Assembly: GCA_022497155.1 (NCBI GenBank)
Contig: MU385720.1
Coordinates: forward strand, 124,001 to 188,000
Direction of reading: 5' to 3'
Length of the DNA: 64,000 nucleotides
Origin: Whalleya microplaca
Taxonomy: Eukaryota; Ascomycota; Sordariomycetes; Xylariales; Xylariaceae
Below the pieces are notes generated by a model that saw only the letters and a program-made list of their open reading frames with translations, was not told where the DNA came from and did not search any database. Below are positions 34,331 through 45,127 of the stretch, piece by piece (positions within the stretch are counted from its first letter, which is position 1; the number at the start of each line of letters is the position of its first letter). The translations under genes and the position numbers were made by a program.

Positions 34331-36623
34331 CCGGTAGAGATATTCATTTGAGTGCAGCGATAGCTTGCCGTCAACTTTATGTCCACTAAATATCATTGTT
34401 ATTGATACTTGAACCTAGCCAAAGCATCTATCAACAGCAGAGACACCCACTAATTTCACTTAAGGCTTTCAATGTAAAGGGGTACTTAGGCATAGACGCG
34501 CGAAGATGCATGGTGGTTATAACTTATTAGTAGCCAAGAACATCCATTGGGTAAAAGGGACCAAGTCCACAGCTTCTAAGAGTTGGTGATTTTGGAGAAA
34601 TATAGGTCGTCTTTTATCATTTCTGGCGACAAGCTTCTACTGTGTAGAGCAATACGCGAAGTCCTTAAACTTTCTTATTTCATCATATCATTGATGATGT
34701 TGACGCGAGGCGAATTGCGGGCTGATAAGCGAGAATCGCCCGGACAATATGGCCGGCCCCATTCGGTCGAGATCCGGAGGTTGAATTATTGGATGGCGAT
34801 TTCCGGCGAGATATAAAAAGCCATCTAGGGAACGAGATGTGGCGTGCAGTGCTGATTCTCTTGTCATAAATTAGCAACGACCAAATCCCACTAGGTTGAT
34901 GCGTTGGAGATGCTCATGTTATTGTTAGCTCATGTCGTGGAGTTGGGAGTCGTCATCAGCTCTCAGAACGGGGAGCACAACTCTGCAGCCGGGACGGGAC
35001 CGGGCTTTACGGCGGCGTTTTTTTTTTTTTTTCGCCAGGCAACCGGATAACGGCCAATCTAGGCGCAAGCCATGCTCAGCTGCGTCGTCATGCTGTCCGA
35101 TAGCTATTTTTGAGCAGTCAAGTCTCGAACCACGATCGTGGAAGGATTCAAAAAAGGAGAAAGCCGCATCCCTGGTCTGACTGGATACGGCTGGATACGG
35201 CCGGATACGGCCGGATACGGCCGTACTTCCTACACTTTTTGCTTGCGACGCTCGCCGTGAACAGTTTCTAAATCTGCTAGCTGTGAACTAGCTTGTCTGT
35301 AAGCACTGAGAGTATAGTGCTGCCTGCTGGCTGTGTCACTGCCAGTCAGGTCAATTCAGCTAAGCAGCTAAGATAGGTACGACCTTAGCATTGGCAAGAT
35401 CCGTGCTCAGGAACATGGGTAGTCGACTCTACAAGTACGGAATATGTAGATTGGAATGAAGCGAATACATGTATAAGTGGCCTAACAGCCTGATACGCGT
35501 ATTTCGTATATTCTTATAGTGAAACTAATATAAGTCGGATTGACCAGACTAGAAGTCAATTTAACTCAATTATCAGACATATGAAAATACGATAACATCT
35601 ACTATAATCTTCCAATATCTATCTGTATTCCTAATTGTGGCAACACAGAGGCGCAGCTATCATAGAGTGTCTATACCTGATTGCTAGAATTGTATATATC
35701 CTGCATGCTAATGGTTGACGAAGCCTGGTCGATGTTCAGGTATGCAGGTATGTTAGGTTACAAGAGAAGCTCAAATATAGTATCAACTATAGGTAGTACA
35801 TAGACAAGCGGGGCTGATTGGGCGGCTAGGCTTGCTTGGCCAGTGGCTGAGTTGTTTTCCTGACCACGAACATCTGAACACTGGTGCCTGTCATTAACCC
35901 TGCAACCTTAGCCACAACCACACCGTCATAGGTATTGGAAGTCTGCCCCTCATCGGTTTCCGCTTTCACAGCTTTCATACCTCCTCTTTTCTAAATCAGG
36001 CGTTGTACGAAGTACTATACTCTACACTATACTCTACAACATCCACACCAAGGTCACGCAACACCTGTGACCTGTCTCCCCTCTGACACCAATGAGACTC
36101 TCATAACTATTATTCACCTGTGATAGTGTCACGACTACAGAAACCCGAGATTCGCTTAGCGTGCGAGATTCGGGACTTGGATCCTAATTCAGCAAACTTA
36201 TAGCCTTGTCGAAGCCTATGTACCTACTACCTACCCCCACAGGTGTAATTGAGAGGTACATGTACACTTTACTGCCGCTACTATACGCGACCTGAGCCTC
36301 CGTCATCGCCTACAGGGACATCGACTAAATCTTGTATATTGCTACATAGATTCCGTCACCTACTGTTTATGTGATACCCTCCTTTTCTCATTGTTTCTCC
36401 CCTTCTCTCGTTACGTGATACCCCTCCTCGTTTCTCTCCTACCTCTTACCACTTTTACCACTTCTACTGCTTCTACTGCTTCTACTACTTCTCCTACATT
36501 AGAGATATAATTCAGAATTCATATCTGCGCGATATCATTAGCGTTACTTGAAAGTTTGAAAACTTGTATCTCTCCTCCACATGCCGCTTTCGTCATCTTA
36601 AGCTGTAACTCCTTTCCCACATC
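34331..36623. other. Intergenic region with a short tandem repeat and poly-T tract
   Basis: No gene is recognised. A poly-T run lies at about 35018-35032. Four tandem copies of the 10-bp unit CYGGATACGG occupy 35181-35220. Near 36400-36500 there is a pyrimidine-rich TTCTACTGCTTCTACTACTT stretch, likely in the leader of the next gene. Confidence 0.6.
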
Positions 36624-39600
36624 ATGGCCGTCCACGAGGACGGGCGGACGCGGTCCCGTTCTTCATTCAGTGAAGCTCCAGAAGTCGTGGTGACCGATGA
36701 CCACTATTACAATACAGGCCTTATGCCTGAGACGCCCGAACTTGGAGCCGAAGAAGACGTCCCTCCAGCGTACAGTGAATTCCATGATCAGCTGTCTCTC
36801 AGTCAAGCAGGTTTTGACGCAGGGGCTGCCGTTACGGGTGAGTGCTTGCGCAGTTGGTCTTCTGGCGAGACTATAGCTGACCCAGCAACTCTCATATATA
36901 GATGATGGCCGAGTCGACATCAACATCAACCAGACAAGCCGACAACTAGCCGATATTATAGCGCCTACGCTACGAAATCAGCTCAAGGAAGAAGCCAGGC
37001 TCGCTATCGAATCTCCTCTTCCACCTGCCTATATTCCTGCTAGTCTCGGTGGTCAACCGGGTCAAACCCCTCCGCCTCGATTGAACGTCGTAATACAGAT
37101 CGTGGGGTCGCGAGGTGACGTTCAACCATTCGTCGCGCTGGGCCAAGTCCTGAAGAATACCTATGGTCACCGTGTCCGAGTCGCTACGCATCCCACCTTT
37201 CAAAAGTTTGTCGAGGAGAATGGTCTGGAATTCTTCAGTATTGGAGGAGATCCAGCCGAGCTCATGGCCTTTATGGTCAAGAATCCCGGATTGATGCCTG
37301 GTATTGATGCGCTGAAGAACGGAGAGATCACCAAGCGAAGAAAGGGAATTGAAGAGATTATCCTAGGCTGCTGGAGATCCTGCATAGAAACCGGGGATGG
37401 TCTTGGGCCGGCACCGCGCTTTGAACGTCGGGACAGAGCTAACACCTCGAACGACGATCCAGTTCCGTTGAATATACTCCCAGGTCAGAAGCCGTTCGTC
37501 GCGGATGCGATCATTGCAAATCCCCCGAGTTTCGCGCACATACATGTTGCAGAGAAGTTGGGGGTGCCTCTGCATCTTATGTTCACGTAGGTCTGCCCAA
37601 ATGCGCGGCGAATATAAATAAGCTGATGTCTGACAGCATGCCTTGGTCCCCGACGAAGGCGTTTCCCCAACCGCTCGCCAACATCCAATCATCGAATACG
37701 GATTCAGTGACCACAAACTATGTGTCTTACACATTAGTAGAAATGATGACATGGCAAGGTCTTGGAGATGTGATCAACCGATTTCGCAGTAAAATACTCG
37801 ATCTTGAACCTCTCTCACTACTCTGGGCCCCTGCTGTGCTGACCCGGCTCCGAATTCCGTATACATATTGCTGGTGCGTTCATAATAACGGCCCCTGAGT
37901 AAATATCAGACTGACATCGGTGCAGGTCGCCGGCTCTCATTCCCAAACCTAACGATTGGGGGCAACACATTGACATTGCCGGCTTTTACTTCCTCAACTT
38001 AGCATCGGCTTTCACGCCGGAGCCCGAACTAGCTGCCTTCCTTGAGGCGGGACCCCCTCCGATTTACATAGGATTTGGGTCTATCGTAGTAGACGACCCA
38101 GATAAACTAACTCGGATGATTTTTGATGCTGTGGCAGAGACTGGAGTTCGCGCACTGGTCTCTAAAGGTTGGGGTGGGCTAGGAGCTGATTCCGTGGGCA
38201 TACCCGATGGGGTTTTCATGCTTGGCAACGTGCCCCATGATTGGCTGTTCAAACATGTTTCTGCGGTGTGTCATCATGGAGGCGCTGGAACTACCGCCGC
38301 CGGTATTAACGCCGGTAAACCTACCATTGTTGTCCCGTTCTTCGGGGACCAGCCGTTCTGGGGTGCGATGGTCGCAAAGGCCGGTGCGGGACCAGAACCC
38401 ATACCGTATAAGGACCTTACAGCGACAGCGCTTGCCGAGGCTATCCGAACGGCAACAAAAACGGAAACTCAAGAACGAGCCCGTGAACTGGGAGAGAAAA
38501 TTCGTGAAGAGAAGGGCACGGATGTTGGGGGCCAGAGTTTCCACAAGCATCTCGATGTTGACAGCCTCCGCTGTTCAGTAGCCCCAAGCCGAGTTGCTGT
38601 GTGGCGTGTTCGACGGACCCAAGTTCACCTCAGTGCGTTGGCGGCAACAACACTGGTGAACAGCGGATACTTGCAGTATTCGGATCTGAAATTGTAAGCA
38701 GCCTTCCCCATCCGTCTTATTGTCCTGCTAACGTATCATAGATTCCGCGCCAAGGAGTACAGCACAGAGGACCATCCCACTGACCCCATTTCAGCAACCA
38801 TTTCGATGCTATTAGGAAGCGCAGGTAGCATCGCCATGTCCATCGCTGACTTCCCCCGAGATGTATTCAAGGCAGTAAGGGGACCGAAGCCAAAGTCGAA
38901 CGAGAGCGAGTCTGAAGAACAGACCCCCATGGCCTCGAACGAGGGTAACAATAGTACAGCTAGCCTTGCAGGTTCATCGGAATCAACCACGGTGCTACCC
39001 AGCTCAGATGCTGCCGTAATACCGGCGAACCCACTCACCATGCGATCGGGGAACAACAGTGCGCCTGACTTAGCGCCCTCTACGTCGTCGATCTCGAGCC
39101 TTTCAAGGACCGCTTCTGAGCCCCCTGCAAGCCCCCGTCGCGGCAATTCGTCGTCAGGAGCGGAGGCTTCAACACCCTTAAATATGAATGAGAGTTTGGG
39201 GCGAGCCCTGAGTGCCGGCAAGAGCATTAACGGTATAGTGACGACCGGTATAAAGAGCCCCATGAATTTCTGCTTGGGGTTGGCGAGGGGCCTCAGAAAT
39301 GCGCCCAGTCTGTACAATGACGATACGATTCGCCCTACGGAGAAGGTCACGGGGTTTGGCAGCGGCCTCAAAGTTGCCGGTAAAGAATTCGGCTTTGGCA
39401 TGTTCGACGGGATCACCGGGCTTGTCACGCAACCCTTAAGAGGTGCCGAGAAGGAGGGCGGCATAGGGCTTCTCAAGGGGTTCAGCAAGGGTATTGGTGG
39501 ACTGGTACTGAAACCTGCAGCAGGTAAGCAATGAATTAATCATTCACATTATTGAGCATTCTAACCAGCTTATTAGCCTTCTGGTCCATTCCAGCATACA

Positions 39601-40949
39601 CCATGGCAGGAGTACATGCTGAAATACGATCTTTGTTCGCACGAAGTGCCCAACAATACATTGTTGCCTCTCGAATTGCACAGGGCAACGATGACTTCAC
39701 CAATTCATCTTCGGGGGAGCGTGAAGATATTGAGGCCCGATGGCTTGGCAAAAAGAGTAGCATGAAGGGATTCTACTCCCAGAAACAGAAGGACAAAGGA
39801 AAGTCCAGAGAAGTCTCCCCTTCCGCACCGGAGCATGCATCAGTTTCTACAGAGCCGATTGGAAGCGATGAACCACCGAAAACTGGATGGCGCTACACGA
39901 AGAACCTGGCGTACAACGAACGGAAGAGGCTACAGGAACAGAAGAAGCTATGGAAGCAAAAGCGAGCAGAAGCTGCAGCGACGGGTGGGACATATATCGA
40001 AGAAGACATTGGGAAGGTTTCTGGCGTCGATAGTACACGTGATCAGGACGATGAGTACGAACAGGCGATCCAAGCGGCCGTCCAAGAAACATCCAAAGGC
40101 GATGCCGTCGAAGATGCACGAGTCGAGCAAGCGATCCGCTCCGGTGTTAGGCTCTTGAGGACGAGATCAATGACGATGAACTCATTGGGATCAACTACGT
40201 CCTCCACCTTCTCCAGCGGGCAAGACTCCGGACACATGTCTGACATGAAGCGCCCGCTACCCGATAACGACAACCGAGCACCAGCACTACCTCCCCGCGA
40301 TCTCGAGGATATCACAGACGAGGAGTACCAAGCGCTGATCGAGCAAGCCGTCCGGCTCAGCATAGCAGAGGACCAGAAACAGGGCATCCGCATGCACGAC
40401 CTCGGAGAGGAATCCGACGAGGACGGCGACCTGAAGCAGGCCCTCCAGCGCTCGCAGACCGACATCAGCGCCAAAACCGTCGTCGACGACGACGAGATCC
40501 GGAAGGCGATCGAGGCCTCGCGGAAGGAACACGCATCATCGAAATCCCACCCAGTCTACGGAAACGAGAAGTCAGTGGACGACGAGGATGCGCTGCGGAA
40601 GGCCATAGAGGCATCGCAAGCCGAGCAGAGTCGTCAGAGTCACGGAGTCGTGGATGATGATGAGGATCTCAAGCGCGCGATCGCGGAGTCCGAACGCGCG
40701 CACAGGGAGGAGCTCAAGCGCGCGGACACGCAGAAGACGGAGGAGGACATCGTGCTCGAGTACGTCAAGAAGCAGAGCCTGGCCGAGGAGGAGTTCCGCC
40801 GGCGGTCCACTTCAGCGGGACTGGGACAACAGCCTGCTAAGGACGGGGGGGATGATGATGAGGACCTGCGCAGGGCGCTGGAGGAGAGTATGCAGACGGG
40901 CGGTGCGAGGGGACGGGGGGGAGGTGGGGGGCCCTCGCGGTTCCGTTAG
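36624..40949 (+). CDS. Sterol glucosyltransferase-like protein with VPS13-C-like and UIM tail
   Basis: Six exons (36624-36837, 36902-37586, 37637-37873, 37926-38693, 38742-39523, 39577-40949) give 1353 codons (1352 aa). The GT28/GT1 N-domain starts near residue 131 (RLNVVIQIVGSRGDVQPFVALGQ). The sterol-glucosyltransferase signature is near residue 495 (CHHGGAGTTAAGINAGKPTI, then FFGDQPFWG). This predicts UDP-glucose-dependent glucosylation of a sterol or similar lipid. Residues about 853-895 (FGFGMFDGITGLVTQP, GAEKEGGIGLLKGFSKGIGG) resemble the VPS13/ATG2-type C-terminal region. The last 250 residues carry at least six ubiquitin-interacting-type motifs (DDDEIRKAIEASRKE, DEDALRKAIEASQAE, DDEDLRRALEESMQT and others). 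Unlike ATG26 no GRAM/PH domain is seen before the transferase. The tail suggests a ubiquitin-linked or membrane-contact role, which is inferred. Confidence 0.88.
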
Positions 40950-41862
40950 GCGGTTGGTTGGGTGGTTGGTTGGTTGGTTGATTGGGTGGTTTGGATAGGC
41001 TGGCAGATAGGAGGCTGGCTGGGCAGGCAAGAAGGCATATACGATACCCCGTTATGAGTTAGATCAGTAATGAGTATTTTATTCTATGACATATCAGGTG
41101 CTTGGGTGTTAGTGAGACAGTGGAGTGCATATGTGTATGCTGAGGGCCGTCAATGGCACAGGCACGTGTTAGACTACTCTATGACAGACGAAGATACCAA
41201 TAGCAATATGTCCATGTTATTAAGCACAATTGAGATCGATTTACAGCTATGCGGTTTCTTATTCCTATAGGTGACAATTTGAACTTCGAGGTTCTGGGAT
41301 CTAACGATGTCTTTTCGTCACCATTTTCTGCTTGACTCCGATGAGACATGTGCTAGTTTGGCTATCAAGATCCCTAAACAATCTACGGAGTAGATTGGCA
41401 ATGATATACTGCATATGTTTAGTATCTATATGCATAGTTCATAATTCATCTCTAACATTATACTCCGTGTCTTTCTTTTCTTTTTTAAGGTTGTCTTAGT
41501 ACTGTTCCGGGAGAGGTTAAAAGAAACCGCCGTGGTGGTGATTCATGTGGGTGTAAATCACTCTGATCTATGGCGTCATTGAATCCATCCCTCGCGCGTC
41601 TGCGCTCGTCCATGGACTGATCATTGTCGATGTCGATGATGCCGTGGATGTAGGAAGGGGGCCTTGAAAGAGAAGGGAGGAAGGCCGTCGTTGATGCATA
41701 TATAGCCGCAAGCTGCTGTTCGGCTTCTGCACGATGTGAAGGTCTGTCACATATTCAAAATAGATACTCGCGATTATAACAAGACTTGCCGATATAATCA
41801 CTCTATCAGAAGTGTATTCTCAACAGATCATCTGTTGAAATTAGAATCCAAACAACTTCACG
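40950..41862. other. Intergenic region
   Basis: Directly after the stop codon lies a GGTT-rich low-complexity run (40950-40992). The rest shows no gene or RNA. Confidence 0.55.
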
Positions 41863-42254
41863 ATGTCCTACCAATCCCAATCCGACGCCCCCTCCGGCAG
41901 AGTCGCAGACAACGACTACGTTTCGCGCTCCGGCCACAAGGGCGAGCAGATCCCCGTGCAGTCAGACGATGACCGCATCGAGGACCCGATAGACGGGGCC
42001 ACGGCCGACAGCGATGAGCAGCTTGGTATGCACATTCCTCCTACCTATTTCCTTACCTACTCCCTCATAGTGATTATTCCACAAAGGCTGACAATTTTGC
42101 TTCCGCGAGTACAGCCCGTGACGACAATGAAGCGATTGACAAATCGAACATCGTGAAGGGCCGAACCCGCGGTGCGAAGCCTAACCACGGTGGATATCGC
42201 GAGCCAGGCGATGACGAGGGTTTGCCTGTCACGGACGGGACGAGCTCGACTTAA
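41863..42254 (+). CDS. Small acidic protein with CHZ-like motif
   Basis: Two exons (41863-42025 and 42115-42254), joined by a GTATGC donor and TACAG acceptor, give 101 codons (100 aa). The protein is hydrophilic and acidic in the middle (QSDDDRIEDPIDG, ADSDEQL). It then has RDDNEAIDKSNIVKGRTRGAKP, which resembles the CHZ motif of Chz1-type H2A.Z-H2B chaperones (an acidic stretch, I-D-x-S/N-N-I-I, then G-R-x-T-R-G). The length suits fungal Chz1-like proteins. The similarity is short, so another small stress-induced hydrophilin remains possible. If correct it would act in the nucleus with SWR1. Confidence 0.6.
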
Positions 42255-42758
42255 TCAAGACTTAAAAGTCAGTCGTGGATGATGTCGGATGTACTGCTAG
42301 TTAACTATAGACATTATATAAGAAGATGTTTATGTACCGTATGTAACCAAGGTGATTATATGGCTTGACCTGAGCTATAGCCATCTAGCTGTGTGAAGTG
42401 TGGCTTGATTTGAGGCATGCCATAATCGTCTAGATTGATAATACATTCTTTTCGTGAAAAATACGTGGCAGCATTAGTCTATCTCACTATATGTAGCATA
42501 TATTTCTACGATGTCTTTGCGTTAGTGTGCTTCGGGCCTGAATACAGCCGTCGTCTGTATTCATATCACGGGGGAATGCCCGCTTACAGCTTCACTTTAT
42601 CACTATCATCAGCCCATTAAGCTCCTCGTTAGTTTTTTCCCCTGACGACAAGGGTATATACATTCATGAATTGATATAATACATCTTTCCTGTACATTTT
42701 GAAAATCGATGAGATAATACACATATCCGCGTAAATGCCCATCGAATTCTCCCCGGTC
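42255..42758. other. Intergenic, between convergent genes
   Basis: It holds the 3' flanks of the CHZ-like gene and the aspartyl-tRNA synthetase gene; nothing else is recognised. Confidence 0.5.
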
Positions 42759-45127
42759 TTATCGTTGTTCGAGATGGTAAGTCTTCTGTTGCCCCCGTGT
42801 CGTCATCGAAGGACTACCGACCAGCAAGTCCTCACCCTTGTTGCTTTTGGGGAACGCAACGACGTCCCTGATAGACGGCACATCGCATATGACGGCCATG
42901 AGGCGGTCGAAGCCGAAAGCGAAACCGGCGTGCGGTGGACACCCGGCCCGCAGAGCTTCGAGGAGGTGCGAGAACTGGGACACGCCCTCGTCGGCCATCT
43001 TGAGGATGTCACGCATGACGTACTCCTGGACTTCGGCGACGTGGATACGGCGGCTGCCGCCGCCGAGTTCCACGCCGTTAAGGACAAGGTCGTAGTGGTC
43101 GGCCTTGGCCTTCAACGGATCCGTCTTGAGAAGCTTGAAATCTTCGGGCGACAATGGGGCGGTGAAGGGATGGTGAGTCGAAGAGAATCCCGCGGCACCC
43201 CCTTGTCCGGGTCCATCATCGGTTGACGTGAAGAGAGGAAACTCGTTGACCCATAGGAACTGAAACGAGTGATCTTTGGGCAGCAAACCCTTGTTCACTG
43301 CGCTCTCGTAGATGGCCGTTCGGAGCTTGCCTAGGTCAGTCGAACCTCCCTGGAAAGGCTCATTCTTTCGCGCTTGAATTATGATGACATCGCCGTCTTG
43401 GCACTGTTTCCAGGTTGGTTTCTCTATACTAGCAAGCTGTTGTGCAGCTTCGTGTCCGAGGGATGATAAGCCATTAAGCGGCTTGCTAGAGTCAAATACG
43501 AATACTCCAGGGGTACACTCGGGACTCAGCTTGATTGGTGTCTTGGGAAGAGAGTCCATGAACGTGTGGATGAAATCTCTATTCTCACTGGTGGCCCCCT
43601 CCAGCCGAATATACCAAGCCTCCACAATAGGATTTTCTAAATTCGTGATCATCTTTATGAAATCTTCGGAGAGAAAGCTGTCGATGCGAGTAATCTGCTT
43701 ATATCAGAAATTGCGTACGTGATCTATACGAAGCGGCCTAGACTTACATGTGATGCATGTGAATTGATGCGGAGATCAGGCTTATCGGAGCCAAAATTGC
43801 TCATTGCGTTTTCATAGCTTAAGCGACGAAATGGCCTTGGAATCGGAGAATACGAAGGAGTTTCATCCTCCGGTATATTTTCATTCTCGGATATATTTTT
43901 GTTCTGAAAAAAAGGGACTTGGTCGGGTATTTTCTTTCTCTTGGGTAATCTCTTTTTCTTATCCTTCAGCTGTTCATTGCCGAACTCACTACGCCATACT
44001 GGATGTCGTATGCCGTTTACATTCAACGGAAAGTATGACCGGCTCAGGTAGTCGAATAAGTCTTTTACAACTATCTCTACCAGTGTCATTACGTTTTCTC
44101 CACTGGAAAATGCCATCTCCAAATCCAGCTGGGTGAACTCGGGTTGCCTATCAGCACGATGGTCTTCGTCGCGGAAGCACTTGGCGAATTGGTAATACTT
44201 ATCGAAACCTCCCGCCATAAGGATTTGTTTGTACTGTTGAGGGCTCTGCGGCAATGCGTACGCGTACCCCTGGCGCCTTGTAGGAACGAGGAATTCACGG
44301 GCGCCTTCTGGAGTCGATTTGAAAAGAATGGGTGTCTCGAACTCCATGAATCTCCTAAAGTGTAGCGCATCTCTCAGTCTCTGTTTCATTGCGCTGCGCA
44401 AACGTAGTCTGTCTTGTAAGAGACTGTCGAATCGGAACTGTAAGTGGCGAGACTTAGGCGGCCAGACGGTGTCTTTAGAGACGATGATGTCTTTTGGAAA
44501 TGAATTCAGACATTTTATTCCCTGTAACTGTAAGTCCCATTGCTGTATCGCCTTTGCTGTTGGGCCATTGGGAATGACAGCAGTCTGTTCACGCTGGGAA
44601 AGGGTGCCCTCCACAACAACTGGACTATAAGTCGGGATACTTTTTAAGTCCTGATGGGCGGTATGCTGCACGGAGCCTTCTTCCTTCCAACTAGACACAA
44701 TCTGAACGCCTGTACCTGTAAAGTTTGTCCTGATGTTGCAGAAGCTTAGAGACGAGCTCTTGTCTCGACGCTTTTCAAGGAAGCCATGAACCTGAACAGA
44801 TTTCCCTGGCTTATAATGCCAGGGCGGTGTCTGTTTGGCAAAATAGACTTGGCTTGTGTTACTAGAAAGATTCCAAACAACTGGTTAGGGATTCGTCTTA
44901 CAACTGTTCACCAAGGCATCCCATCTAGGATCGGGATCTGCCGATGCGCTTCCATCTTGCGGGCCAGTAGGTGCAGAGGCATCATCGTGGATGGTTTTAC
45001 GTAGCTGCTGGAAAAGAGGGTTGAATGGGGGATGTCGCGGCAAAGACAAGCGCAGAGATCGCCTTTCGATGCTAGTAATGCATCTAAGGGCGCTCCTCGG
45101 CAACGAATTTGAAAGAAGTCTAGTCAT
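42759..45127 (-). CDS. MSD1: Mitochondrial aspartyl-tRNA synthetase
   Basis: Three exons on the minus strand (45127-44902, 44847-43748, 43694-42759) give 754 codons (753 aa). The start MTRLLSNSLPRSALRCITSIERRSLRLSLP is rich in Arg/Ser/Leu and free of acids, a mitochondrial presequence. The OB-fold part follows (PGKSVQVHGFLEKRRD). Class II motifs are clear: motif 1 (FMEFETPILFKSTPEGAREFLVP), motif 2 (CFRDEDHRADRQPEFTQLDLEMAF, residues about 299-322) and motif 3 (GFAFGFDRLMAVI, about 699-711). The bacterial-type insertion domain between motifs 2 and 3 identifies the mitochondrial AspRS type. A charged insert (KDKKKRLPKRKKIPDQ, then NISENENIPEDE) makes it longer than yeast Msd1. The first intron acceptor (CCAAG at 44848) is the only uncertain junction. 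Confidence 0.92.

Noticed and set aside
38736..39488. 250-codon minus-strand frame inside the sterol glucosyltransferase gene
   Set aside because: Antisense to a well-supported exon with family motifs; no independent features.
42735..43226. 163-codon plus-strand frame opposite the aspartyl-tRNA synthetase
   Set aside because: Shadow of the conserved class II motif 3 region on the other strand.
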